From JBQTGK01 sp052400665 (GTDB taxonomy: Bacteria; Bacteroidota; Bacteroidia; Bacteroidales; Marinifilaceae): a stretch of 64,000 nt of DNA. The stretch lies in assembly GCA_052400665.1 (NCBI GenBank), contig JBQTGK010000011.1, one strand, 5' to 3'. Each line of letters starts with the position of its first letter. Within the stretch, counting starts at the first letter, position 1. Positions 1-10,304 of the stretch are shown here, piece after piece. The notes beneath the pieces are model-generated. The model had not been told where the DNA came from. It saw nothing but the letters and a program-made list of their open reading frames with translations, and did not search any database. The position numbers and the translations under genes are program-made.

Positions 1-3000
1 TCTCCTGTTGTTGGATTGATACTTACAGTTCCATTGCTTGGCCCTGAAACAACTTGAAGACTGGTTAAATCTAGTGTTCCATCCACATCGGAATCATTGG
101 CTAGTACCAAAATGACAACTGGTGTATCCTCTTTGGTAATTGCATTATTATCTAAAGCTACTGGTGGATCATTCACTTCAATAACAGCAATACTTACGCT
201 TGCTACATTAGATTCAGCCGCATCGTTATCCTGAATAGTATAAGTAAAACTATCACTTGCAGTTTCACTACCATCATGAGTGTATGTAATTGTTCCATCA
301 CCATTATCCACTATAGATCCGTTTACTGGTCCTGATACAATTGTTATGGTCGTTACATCAAGAGTTCCGTCAACATCAGAATCTCCATCTATCAAAGAGA
401 TCGTTACACTTTGTCCTTCATCTACGGTACCACTATCATTATCTGCCACCGGAGCATCATTCACTGAATTCACGGTAATCACAAAAGTTTGAGAATCAGA
501 AGTATCGTCTCCACCATCATCAGTTCCGCCATCATCGGTAATGTAAACCGTAACAGTAGAGATTCCAAATGCATTTGGAGTAGGAGTAAATGTTAAGGTT
601 CCTGCTGCATTTATTGCAGGATCAACACTAAATAATCCGGAATTGGTATGACTCACATGTAAGGTTAGATCCTGTGAACTCTCATCCGCAGGTCCTTCAC
701 TTTGTGTGACTACCTGACCAACTACGGTTTCTGTACCATTGTCTTCATCCACCTCAATATCTTTAGGCGAATTTAAGGTAAAAGATGGTTCATCGTTAAC
801 CGGAGTATAGTTAAGAGTCATTGTATAAGCATCCGCACTATATGCTTCTCCATCGTAAACTTTAAAAGTAAATGAATCGTAAGCATTTCCATTTTCATCA
901 GCATTAGGAATAAATTTCAATTTCGAAATATCTACGGAAGCAATTTGTAAGCCAGTTGTTACTGGAATACCATCGTACTCGAGATTTCCAACATTTTCTA
1001 ATCCTGTAATTTCAATTCCTGCAAATGCTGTTTCAACATCAGCGTATGAATTTGAAAAATCAGCTGAAGCAAAGGTGTAAGTTTGATCTTCCAGCTCTGT
1101 TACTGATTCATCTGCTGCAATTGGAATGTCATTTACCGAATTCACCGTAATCACAAAAGTCTGCGAATCTGAAGTATCATCGCCGCCATTAGCAGTTCCG
1201 CCATCATCTTTAAGAATAACAGTTACCGTAGCAGTTCCAAAAGCATCATCAGCAAGCGTGAAGTTTAAATTTCCACCAGCATCCATTGCCGGTTGAGAGC
1301 TAAACAAAGAATTGTTGTCATTAGTTAAAACAAAGCTTAAGTTCTGATCCGATTCATTTGCAGCTCCTTTGTTTATTGAGATAGCTTGCCCATTTAGAAT
1401 TTTAAATCCAGAGTCTTCATCAACAGTTACATTTGGATCTGTTTTTAAAGAAAAGGATGGTTCGTCATTTACAGGTGTAATATTTACAGTCATTGTATAC
1501 ACTTCTGTACTGTAGTCTTCTCCATCGAATACTGCAAAACCAAATGTTGCATAAGCTGTTCCATTTTCATTTGCATCGGTAGAGAAAGTAAGATCAGCAA
1601 TATCATTTAAATCCAAAATCTGATTTAAAGACACATCAGAACTTCCTACTTTCAAATAACCCTCAGTTTCAAGAGAAATAATCTTAATACCTGCAAATGC
1701 TGTTTCAACATCGCTATATGAATTTGAGAAATCAGTTGAAGCAAAGGTGTAGGTTTGATCTTCCAGTTCAGTAACTGAACCATCTGCTGCTGTTGGAATG
1801 TCATTTACCGAATTCACAGTTAATGAAACCGTAGATTCAGATGAGTAAACGGTTCCATCATAACCAGTCCATTTGAATGAATCGCTTCCAAACCAATTTT
1901 CGTTAGGCTGAAAAATCAAATTGGCTAAGTCTGCATAAGCAATTTCATCGTCTAGACTAACTGTTGTTGCGCCGTATTTTAATGTACCATTATCCGGAAG
2001 ATCTGTGATTTTGATTTTCTCCATTGAATCATTTGCATCCACATCGGAGTAATTTGAATCAAAATCTGCCTGAGCAAAGACTACATTGTTATCCTCATCG
2101 ACAGCTGGTTTTGAAAAATCAGATACAGTGGGAACAGAGTTAATGTAAGTAAAACTAAATGTTGCATTGCTTACAGCATAATCGGTTCCATCTTCAGCAT
2201 TCCAAACCAGGTTAACAGTTCCATTTTCACCTGCAAGAGGTGTAAATACCAAACCGCTTACAAGTGCAGCATATGTATATTCCCCTGTATTTAAATCAGC
2301 ACCATCCAAAGTAAATTTACCAATACTCACATCAGGAAGACTTATAATATTCACCTTTTCAAACTGCGTATCCGTTGCATTAGCATCAGAATAATTATCA
2401 TCAAAATCAGCACGTGTAATGGTAAAAACAAGATCTTCTAATTTATCTCCAAAATCTTCATTCGTAACTACTGGAGGCGTGTTATTGTGAGTGATAGTAA
2501 CCGTTGCTTCTGCATCGGCATAGTTTAATCCATCGGATCCATTCCAACCGAATGAAGAATCTCCTTCATATCCTGAATCTGGAATAAAGACTATACCTGA
2601 ACCTGTATCAATATCAGCAACAGCAATTACATTATTTGTTCCTATAACAATTGCAGAACCGTTATATTCTAGAGTTCCATTTGATGGAAGAGAAGTAATT
2701 GTAATTTCAGATAATTCACTGTTCGGATTTCCATAAGGAGAATCGACATCGGTAAAGTTAGCAATGAAATCATCTTTCGTAATTTGAACATCCGCATCTT
2801 CCACAACCGATTTACTGATATCAGAAACAGTTGGTTTGTCCTGAACAGGATTGATTGTTAAATTAACTGTTGCCGTATTGGAAGAGTTATCCGTTCCATC
2901 ATTTCCTTTCCAAATAAAACTATCTGTTCCATTAAAATCTGGATTTGGGAAATATTGCAATTTAGCCAAATCGTCAACATCAATATAATCACCATTAGAA

Positions 3001-6000
3001 ACGGCAACTCCACTTAATTTTAGGGTTCCATTCGTAGGCAAACTTCTGAGTCTTATTTTTGTTAAAACATCAGAAGCATCAACATCTGCAAACTGATCGG
3101 TGAAATCGGCAGCTGTAAAATCAACCTGTGTATCTTCATCAACTGTTGCTTTAGTAATATTCGAAACTGTTGGAGGTGTATTTATATAAGTGAATGTAAA
3201 TTTTGCTGGCCCTGTTGAGAGTTCTGTTCCATCGAAGGCATCCCATTCTAATGTAATAGTTCCGTTATAACCATTAGTTGGTGTAAAAATTACATCAGTA
3301 GCCAATTGCGCATAAGTAATTTCTTGTCCTACACTAAGAGCAGATCCACCAATACTGAAAACGCCACCTGATGATGGTAATGATATAACTTTAATGTAAT
3401 CAAATGGATCGTCATTTACATCAGTATCAGAATGATTATCTATAAAATCCGATTGTGTAATGTTAACAACAACATCCTCTTTAATCGAATTTCCTAAATT
3501 CTCATCGGTCAGTTCAGCTTTAGTATTAAAATAATTAATACTCACTTGAGCATCTGCTGCCGCATAATCAGCTCCATCAGATCCATTCCAACTGAATATT
3601 GCATCTCCAACAAAACCAGCGGTAGGTTCGAAAACCAAATTTGTAATATCTGATTTATTAATTTCCTTAATAGCAGCAATTGCAACACCATTCAATTTTA
3701 GTACTCCCATTGCGGCAGTTGGTAAAACGGTAATTTTAATTTTTTGAAAATCCGGATTATCATTTCCAACTAGATCGACATCAGAAAATTTATCCTCGAA
3801 AGTTGCAATATCAAAAGTTGTATTTTTATCTTTATTATTACTGTCTGCTATATCGGTAACAACAGGAACATCCTGAACTTGATTGACTGTAATGGTAATG
3901 GTAGCATCATCTGCAGCATAATCATATCCATCATAGGCGTTATAATCAAATGATGTGCTTCCATTCCAGTTTTCATCTGGCACAAACTTCAAGTTTGCCA
4001 ACTGGGCATAAGTCAACTCTGTTCCTATCGCCGAAATTTTTGTGGCACCTATATAAAGGTCTCCATTATCTGGTAGGCTCGTAATTTTAACTTTAGTAAG
4101 AGTCTGACTAGGATCTAATGAGGTATCAAAATTTGAATTAAAATTAGCCTGAGCAATTACAATATCATTATCCTCATTCCCTGAAACACCAAAACTAGTT
4201 ACCAAAGGAGGATTATTGCTAACACTTACCTTTTTCGTTGTACTTGCTGTACAACCCTCGTTATTAGTAACTGTTAAATCAACATCGTAATCGCTTCCAA
4301 TGGTATTGTAAGCAATACTTGGATTTTGAAATCCTGAAGATGTGGGTGTTCCTTCTTCGAAAGTCCATGCCCAAGCTGAAATCGTTCCATCAGTAGCGGC
4401 ATTTATTTCGGTGGTAGATAAATCTGCGAAAGCAATATTATTTCCTCGTAACACAGGAGTACTCGTAATTGAAAAATCAGCTTCAACTTTATAAATGCTA
4501 ACATCTTTTGTAATTACCTGAACACACTGGCTATTGTCTGTAACAGTAAGCGTCACTGTTTTGGTTAAGCCTTCGTCGGCTGTGCTGTATGAATGAGGTG
4601 CATTTTGTATGGAAGCCTCATTTCCATCACCAAAATCCCATTCCCATGCTGAGATGGTTCCATCGCCATTGGTACTTGTAGCAGAACCATTGAAAGTAAC
4701 ATTATCTGTAGAACAGAATTTGCTATTCTTTACAAATGGTTCTGTAATATCAATAGCTAAATCCTTCAAATTACTAGGAGAAACAACTGTAATAAAATCT
4801 GTTTTCGTAAGACTTGCTGTACATCCAAAAGAAGTGGTAACGGTTAAACTAACATCGTAAGTTTCGGCTGTTGTATAGGTAAATGTTGGATTTTTCTCAG
4901 AAGAATCTTCTATGCCATCCTCATCGAAATCCCACGACCAAGTCACAATTTGATAACGATCATCAGTTAATACCGAAAGATCAGAAAACTGAAATTCCAC
5001 ATTCTCACAGATATTATCGCCTGATGATTTACTAAAATCAACAGTTGGTGGAGTACTGGTATTAATTCTTCCCAGATCTTCGCGAATGTAGGAATAAGAA
5101 CCACAAGTCCCATCATCAGTAAGAATTAATATAGGTAATTTTGTACCCTTAGAAGTATAGCTGTATTCTTTTGTTTTATCTGTTGTTCCTAGTGAAACAT
5201 TTTCGTTTTCTGTAAATCCATTTCCAAAATCCCAAACTAAAGAAGTTACATCCTGCATATTTGAGGCTGCAAAAGTTACCTCATGATTAGGGGCGGCACA
5301 ATCCTCTATATTATTGTATGAAAAATCTCCAACCGGACCTGCAACAAATATGGTTTGTTTACTTGTTTTGGAGCAGCCTCCTGTTAATACAACTGTTAGT
5401 TCAACTTCATAAGAACCAGGGTTCACATAAAAATGCATTGGTTCCCGTTTATCGGATGTTTCTCCATCGCCAAAATTCCATGTATAAGATTCAACTACAG
5501 CATCATTATCATTTGCTCTAAATGTTGTACTTGCAGGAGCACAGCCCAAGTTAATTTCATCGGGCGTAAAGCTACCGTTTCCGTCAACAATAGTTATTAC
5601 TTTGCTAAACTCATCGGTACAACCAAGAGAACTTGTAATTCGTTGTTTTACCGTAAATGTATCTGCTGAAGTAAATGTAAAAGATTGATTGGCATTAGAA
5701 GCAGTGCTTATTTCATAAATACCATCTCCATCTAAATCCCACTCATAAAGGGTGATACTTGCAGACCCATTTGTGATGCTAGCGGTATTTGTAAATTCAA
5801 CATTTGCGCCTAAACAGTATATATCTCTGCTGGTCGTGAAACCAGCAAGCAGATTGGGTACAATAACCGAATTACTTTCCGTAAAAGTATTTGAACAAGT
5901 ATTTTCATCTGTAACCGTAAGGCTTACTGCAAAAACCTCTTTGCTTATATAAGTATGAGTAGGATCTTTATCTGTTGATGTACTTCCATCACCAAAATTC

Positions 6001-8603
6001 CATGAATAAGAATAATTGTCCTGATTGGCAGGATCTCTAATAAATTTAGATGTTGTATTTGTAAATGTAATTTCGTCGCCCAAACATGCTTCATCAGGAG
6101 ATTTTGTAAATGATGCTACAGGTCCATTTACACTTAACCAACCATCTTTTTCAACAGAATAGACACATCCATTCTCTTCTGTAACTGTCATTGTAATACC
6201 ATAGGAGTTTGGACTCGTATAGGTATAAGTCGGATTTTCTTCAGATGAATCTATCGTACCATCATTATTGAAATCCCACTCCACTTTGTCAATACTAAAA
6301 TTTGCCGAAGAGTTTCCTGCAATTTGATTTGTAAATTCAATCTCTGCTGGATGACAATCTACAGTTTTATCGGTAATAAAATCAGGTGTAGAAGTTGTTA
6401 CATATATTTTTTTTGTATTCTCATCTGTACAACCAGTATCAGGATTAAACACAATAAGTTTAACTGTGTAATCTCCTGCAGCGGTATATGAATGTGATGG
6501 ATTTTCATCTGTAGAATCTACAATCCCATCACCATCAAAATCCCATTCGTAGGTAGTACCAGCTGCATCGGAATCACTATTATTGGTAAAAGTAACAGTC
6601 TCGGGAATCGAACATAATACCGTTTTAGAAGCAGAAAATCTTGCAACTGGCTGATTTACTACAATATCAGTTAACTCATAAGGATCTGAGGGACAACCAT
6701 TATCGTAAGCAATTAAATTTAATACATGATTATCACTATCATCTGTAAAATTATAAGATACTGATTGAGGAGAATTACCATCAGTAAATCCAGAAGTTTC
6801 ATCTCCCCCGTCCGAAAATTGCCAATACAAACTATCAGCCAATCCAGTAAAAGAAGCTGTAAATACGACCGGATCATTAGCACAACTAGACACAGGTTTA
6901 GTAATATTGCTTATTACAGGTTTTTGTCCAACCTGAACTGCTTCCGGTTTAGTTGTCGATAATGAACATCCATTTGTAGTAACAATACTTAGCGTAACGT
7001 CATACTCACCTCTTGTATTATATGTATAAGAAGTATTTTGTCCTGTTCCTGCTTCTGATCCATTTTCAAAAGTCCAGTTCCAACTCACAACCGGATCATT
7101 TACAACATCAGAATAAGAACCTTCAAAACTAACTGCCAGCCCCTCGCAACCTTCGGCTGGCGAAGTAATTGAAAAATCCAATGTTTTTTCATTAATGGTA
7201 ACATCCTCAGAATACGTTGATTCGCACCCCTCGCTCGAAATAACTGTTAATTTTACAGTATAAGTTCCAGATGCATTAAAAGAATAGGTCGGATTTTCCA
7301 CATTACTATCTTCAGTATCATCTCCATTAAAATCCCATGAGTACGAAGTAATTGTTCCTGTACTTGCTGTAGAAGTATTATTAAATACCACTTCGTATTC
7401 AGGAGCACACAAAGCACTAAAGTCATAAGTAAAAGATGCATTTGCACCCGACACAGGAATGGTTTTTGTTACCTCCATAACACATCCATCACTATGAGTT
7501 ACACGAAGTGTTACCGACTTATCGCCAGCATTTGCGAAACTAGTTGTAGGATTCTGCTGATCGGAATCTTCTATACTATCGCCATTAAAATCCCAAGACC
7601 AGGCAATAGCACTCGCCGATGATTCATCTGTAAAACTAATACTTTGTCCGGCACAGTTTCCTGTGAAAGAAAAATCACTTGTATTCGCATCATTAAACTG
7701 AACCTGCTTGATTACTTCCGTTGACAAACATCCCTGATCAGATTTTAAGGTCAATGCTACATCAAATGTTCCTGCTGTTGAAAAACTATGAGTATAAGAT
7801 TGAGAAACAGCTTCAATAATATCATCATTATCAATATCCCACTGATACTCACTAATTTGACCTGAGGAAATTGTAGCCAATGCATCAAATGTAACATTAC
7901 CAACTCCACACGAATTCTCTTTTGTAAAATTAAAATCACCAGTAGGTGTTGGGTTAACCTGAAAAACAGTAGGCTCAAACTTTGTTCCTTCACAACCATT
8001 TTCATCCGTTAAAATTAATAATACACCATAGTCATTGGCCTGGAGAGCTGATAAAGATAAAGCAGGATCTGCACTTGTAATTCCATCTATTTTACCTTGA
8101 AAATCCCACTGATAATTTACAATAGCTCCGCCGGGAACACCACCAACAGAAGTTCCGTCGATAGTAAATGGAGCCACATCCACATTCTCGCCAAATCCGG
8201 TTAATAAAATATCCATTGGCTCGCAACCTACTGCATCTGAAACAGTGAAATTTGGTTCTGGATTTGGATAAATGGTAACTTCCTTAACTGTTGGATCTCC
8301 ATCATTAACCGTCAAGCTTACCGTATACACCCCCGGCTTGGGATATATCGCAGTAACAGTACTCCCATCATCAGGAGCTTCGATCACAGTCGAATTAGAA
8401 TTTCCGAAATTCCACTCCCATTTGGTGACCGCTATTCCTGATTTATCTTCAAAAGTAGCAGTTCCATTCCCACACTTATTGCTTAAATTAATGGAAAAAT
8501 CGGCTGTTTGGGCAAAAACTCCTAAGTGGAGTAATAAAAAGAAAAAAAGTGCCGATATTTTTCTTTTTATTTCGTTCTTATTGCCATGTAAAACTCTCAT
8601 CAT
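1..8603 (-). CDS. Giant secreted PKD/cadherin-like repeat adhesin (5' part; C-terminus outside window)
   Basis: One reading frame stays open from an ATG near 8603 to the window edge (about 2,867 codons seen); I checked the frame at both ends and in the middle. It begins with a signal peptide (basic start, then a Leu/Phe-rich core ending VFAQ). About 16 PKD domains follow between roughly 8,410 and 4,360, each recognised by a W-x-WDFGDG-like motif spaced about 270 bp (near 90 residues). From 4,200 leftward come about nine cadherin-like repeats of about 115 residues with the pattern NGxxSFxWxGxDGxxYA, two intercalated VDED...DDGG repeats rich in Asp, and VCBS/Ig-like units with SGPxNGTV near position 1. 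Such proteins are typically surface adhesins exported by type IX secretion, but the sorting domain would lie outside the window. In-frame ATGs at 8615 and 8600 are alternative starts. Confidence 0.9.
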   Translation of the reverse strand, partial: MMRVLHGNKNEIKRKISALFFFLLLHLGVFAQTADFSINLSNKCGNGTATFEDKSGIAVTKWEWNFGNSNSTVIEAPDDGSTVTAIYPKPGVYTVSLTVNDGDPTVKEVTIYPNPEPNFTVSDAVGCEPMDILLTGFGENVDVAPFTIDGTSVGGVPGGAIVNYQWDFQGKIDGITSADPALSLSALQANDYGVLLILTDENGCEGTKFEPTVFQVNPTPTGDFNFTKENSCGVGNVTFDALATISSGQISEYQWDIDNDDIIEAVSQSYTHSFSTAGTFDVALTLKSDQGCLSTEVIKQVQFNDANTSDFSFTGNCAGQSISFTDESSASAIAWSWDFNGDSIEDSDQQNPTTSFANAGDKSVTLRVTHSDGCVMEVTKTIPVSGANASFTYDFSALCAPEYEVVFNNTSTASTGTITSYSWDFNGDDTEDSNVENPTYSFNASGTYTVKLTVISSEGCESTYSEDVTINEKTLDFSITSPAEGCEGLAVSFEGSYSDVVNDPVVSWNWTFENGSEAGTGQNTSYTYNTRGEYDVTLSIVTTNGCSLSTTKPEAVQVGQKPVISNITKPVSSCANDPVVFTASFTGLADSLYWQFSDGGDETSGFTDGNSPQSVSYNFTDDSDNHVLNLIAYDNGCPSDPYELTDIVVNQPVARFSASKTVLCSIPETVTFTNNSDSDAAGTTYEWDFDGDGIVDSTDENPSHSYTAAGDYTVKLIVFNPDTGCTDENTKKIYVTTSTPDFITDKTVDCHPAEIEFTNQIAGNSSANFSIDKVEWDFNNDGTIDSSEENPTYTYTSPNSYGITMTVTEENGCVYSVEKDGWLSVNGPVASFTKSPDEACLGDEITFTNTTSKFIRDPANQDNYSYSWNFGDGSTSTDKDPTHTYISKEVFAVSLTVTDENTCSNTFTESNSVIVPNLLAGFTTSRDIYCLGANVEFTNTASITNGSASITLYEWDLDGDGIYEISTASNANQSFTFTSADTFTVKQRITSSLGCTDEFSKVITIVDGNGSFTPDEINLGCAPASTTFRANDNDAVVESYTWNFGDGETSDKREPMHFYVNPGSYEVELTVVLTGGCSKTSKQTIFVAGPVGDFSYNNIEDCAAPNHEVTFAASNMQDVTSLVWDFGNGFTENENVSLGTTDKTKEYSYTSKGTKLPILILTDDGTCGSYSYIREDLGRINTSTPPTVDFSKSSGDNICENVEFQFSDLSVLTDDRYQIVTWSWDFDEDGIEDSSEKNPTFTYTTAETYDVSLTVTTSFGCTASLTKTDFITVVSPSNLKDLAIDITEPFVKNSKFCSTDNVTFNGSATSTNGDGTISAWEWDFGDGNEASIQNAPHSYSTADEGLTKTVTLTVTDNSQCVQVITKDVSIYKVEADFSITSTPVLRGNNIAFADLSTTEINAATDGTISAWAWTFEEGTPTSSGFQNPSIAYNTIGSDYDVDLTVTNNEGCTASTTKKVSVSNNPPLVTSFGVSGNEDNDIVIAQANFNSNFDTSLDPSQTLTKVKITSLPDNGDLYIGATKISAIGTELTYAQLANLKFVPDENWNGSTSFDYNAYDGYDYAADDATITITVNQVQDVPVVTDIADSNNKDKNTTFDIATFEDKFSDVDLVGNDNPDFQKIKITVLPTAAMGVLKLNGVAIAAIKEINKSDITNLVFEPTAGFVGDAIFSWNGSDGADYAAADAQVSINYFNTKAELTDENLGNSIKEDVVVNITQSDFIDNHSDTDVNDDPFDYIKVISLPSSGGVFSIGGSALSVGQEITYAQLATDVIFTPTNGYNGTITLEWDAFDGTELSTGPAKFTFTYINTPPTVSNITKATVDEDTQVDFTAADFTDQFADVDASDVLTKIRLRSLPTNGTLKLSGVAVSNGDYIDVDDLAKLQYFPNPDFNGTDSFIWKGNDGTDNSSNTATVNLTINPVQDKPTVSDISKSVVEDADVQITKDDFIANFTDVDSPYGNPNSELSEITITSLPSNGTLEYNGSAIVIGTNNVIAVADIDTGSGIVFIPDSGYEGDSSFGWNGSDGLNYADAEATVTITHNNTPPVVTNEDFGDKLEDLVFTITRADFDDNYSDANATDTQFEKVNIISLPDVSIGKFTLDGADLNTGEYTYAALVSGLVFTPLAGENGTVNLVWNAEDGTDYAVSNATFSFTYINSVPTVSDFSKPAVDEDNNVVFAQADFDSNYSDVDANDSMEKIKITDLPDNGTLKYGATTVSLDDEIAYADLANLIFQPNENWFGSDSFKWTGYDGTVYSSESTVSLTVNSVNDIPTAADGSVTELEDQTYTFASTDFSNSYSDVETAFAGIKIISLETEGYLKVGSSDVSLNQILDLNDIADLTFSTDANENGTAYATFGFAVFDGEDYSTEVYTMTVNITPVNDEPSFSLKTDPNVTVDEDSGFKILNGQAISINKGAANESDQNLSFVLTNDNNSLFSSQPAMDAGGNLNFTLADDAFGTATVTVILKDDGGTANGGDDTSDSQTFVITVNSVNDIPIAADESVTELEDQTYTFASADFSNSYADVETAFAGIEITGLENVGNLEYDGIPVTTGLQIASVDISKLKFIPNADENGNAYDSFTFKVYDGEAYSADAYTMTLNYTPVNDEPSFTLNSPKDIEVDEDNGTETVVGQVVTQSEGPADESSQDLTLHVSHTNSGLFSVDPAINAAGTLTFTPTPNAFGISTVTVYITDDGGTDDGGDDTSDSQTFVITVNSVNDAPVADNDSGTVDEGQSVTISLIDGDSDVDGTLDVTTITIVSGPVNGSIVDNGDGTITYTHDGSETASDSFTYTIQDNDAAESNVASVSIAVIEVNDPPVALDNNAITKEDTPVVILVLANDSDVDGTLDLTSLQVVSGPSNGTVSINPTTG
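1019..1822. repeat. Near-identical DNA repeats inside the adhesin gene (period about 672 bp)
   Basis: The block from 1019 to about 1150 recurs at 1690 to about 1822 with only scattered substitutions, including the shared string TCATTTACCGAATTCAC at 1129 and 1801. A further related copy of the linker lies near 467-537 and 1129-1207. The period is 224 codons, so one repeat pair consists of a cadherin-like unit plus the intercalated Asp-rich unit. Nucleotide-level identity implies recent duplication or gene conversion. Confidence 0.8.
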
Positions 8604-8929
8604 GCGCAAAAACATATATTAATTAATTTAGAATTATCTATTTAATTAAATATACTAATTATCACGTCTATTTTTCTTTAATTTAAACAATTTTTACCAA
8701 ACTACTTTTTTATGTGACAAAATTATATTTGGCAAACAATTATAAGAGTTTCGTAAAAGAATAATAGATGTTAATCAACATTACTAAATAAAAAGAAGTT
8801 TTAAAATAATTCACAATTTGCTTAAATTGTGAATAAAATTACTAACAATGGGCACCAGAAGGGTAATTACAAGGTAATTTATTGATAAGAAGGTAAATAA
8901 CAGTAGGAATTATCTTAAACAAAATACAG
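8604..8929. other. Intergenic region upstream of adhesin gene
   Basis: 326 bp, very AT-rich, between the start of the adhesin gene and the end of the fic gene (both on the minus strand). It must hold the adhesin promoter, but I see no clear TAnnTTTG element, RNA gene or strong hairpin. Confidence 0.5.
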
Positions 8930-10111
8930 TTACAAATTAAACAAGTGCAGATATTCCCATAAATAAAAAACCCGGTTTCGACGAGCGCCCACAAGTTCTT
9001 TAATTAATCCCGTTTGCTCGAACTCTTTCATTAACTGATTAGCTGACTGAAAACTAAGATTCAACTTGTTCTTAACCTCATTTACAGTTAAAAATGGTTG
9101 AGAATAAAACTCAGACATTAACAATTTGGCAGATTGATGTCTCTTTTTTCCCATTTTTGATTCGATGAGTTCATTATACTTGACTTTTAAATGACCTAAA
9201 CTTTGCAGTATTTCTTTGCTATGTATCGCAGACTCTCTTATTCCTGTTAAAAAAAACTTGATCCATTGCTCAATATCATTTCTCGAACGAATTAAATTTA
9301 AGCGATGATAATATTCTAATCTGTTTTTCTCGAAAAAAACAGATAAACAAAATATGGGCTTGTGCACAAATTTCAACTCCAGAGTTTCAAATAAGATAAG
9401 TGTACGAGCAGTTCTTCCATTTCCATTTAGAAAAGGAAGAATATTTTCGAACTGATACAAAGAAATTGCCATTTTAATAAGCTGTGGCAACTCCAAGTTA
9501 GAATTTCGCCAAAACTTTTTACCATCATTAATTAAGATTTTTAATTCATGCTTATTGGGTGGCATGTATTCAAAACTGGAATTAAATTTACTATCATTTG
9601 AATCAAAGAAAGGTCTGATTTTACCCCCAAAATCTTCCTTCTGTGGCAAATCAGAACACAATATCCTATGAGCCTCCTTAACTAATCGGACCGACAAAGG
9701 AAACTGACAAAGTTCTTTTACGCCCCAATTAATTGCCTCTATATGGTTAGTAATTTCCTTTTGCTCATAAATTCGCTTAAAACTCCTTGAGGTTTCAGGA
9801 ACAAAAGCCTGATTAAGATTACTCTTACTTCCTTCAATTAGATTTGAAGCAACAGCTTCCTGAGCAACAAATAAAGGAAGGTGAAGATCTATTTGCGGAA
9901 AAATTTTTGAATAAGCATTCAACTCTCCCAATTCTAGCATTGCCGATTCTAATAGAATATTAATCTGCTTATCCTTCCACTCAAAAGAACGGTTAATTAA
10001 AGAAGGAGTTACACTGCGATATCCTTCTTTAAAACTTTGGTATGCAAAATTACCTCGTAAATTTTTATTCAACTTTCGTTCCATATAACTGAATAAAGGT
10101 TCCTTATTCAA
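8930..10111 (-). CDS. Fic-family protein with degenerate catalytic motif and C-terminal winged helix
   Basis: 393 residues. Layout: Fic N-terminal helical part; an inhibitory-helix-like motif SNLIEG at 89-94 (S-x-x-x-E-G, Glu93); the Fic core at 225-233; and a C-terminal winged-helix segment (about 335-390). The Fic core normally reads HPFxxGNGR; here it reads LPFLNGNGR, so the general-base His is Leu225 (codon CTT, read directly). Fic enzymes transfer AMP or related groups to target hydroxyls using that His, so this protein is probably not a normal AMP-transferase; it may be a regulator or use another chemistry (inference). The phosphate-binding GNGR and Asn are kept. It stands alone; no antitoxin-like small ORF is adjacent. 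Confidence 0.88.
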   Translation of the reverse strand: MNKEPLFSYMERKLNKNLRGNFAYQSFKEGYRSVTPSLINRSFEWKDKQINILLESAMLELGELNAYSKIFPQIDLHLPLFVAQEAVASNLIEGSKSNLNQAFVPETSRSFKRIYEQKEITNHIEAINWGVKELCQFPLSVRLVKEAHRILCSDLPQKEDFGGKIRPFFDSNDSKFNSSFEYMPPNKHELKILINDGKKFWRNSNLELPQLIKMAISLYQFENILPFLNGNGRTARTLILFETLELKFVHKPIFCLSVFFEKNRLEYYHRLNLIRSRNDIEQWIKFFLTGIRESAIHSKEILQSLGHLKVKYNELIESKMGKKRHQSAKLLMSEFYSQPFLTVNEVKNKLNLSFQSANQLMKEFEQTGLIKELVGARRNRVFYLWEYLHLFNL

Positions 10112-10304
10112 GGTAAAAGTATAAAAATTAAATAAAGACCCATAGGTCCAAATTATAATATTTTTCGTAACAACAAATGTAAATAATTATATACTATTAA
10201 TTTACAGGTAATTATAATAGATATAAGCTCAATAACAAATTTATAATTCTTGTATGACATGGAAATTGATATATATTCAGGTCGAATTTTTAAAACAACG
10301 AATT

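Noticed and set aside
1..8603. CRISPR array from the many repeats
   Set aside because: Repeats are long, diverged and coding, with no short spacers or cas genes.
8930..10111. Fic toxin with a partner antitoxin
   Set aside because: No small antitoxin ORF lies next to it and the catalytic His is missing.
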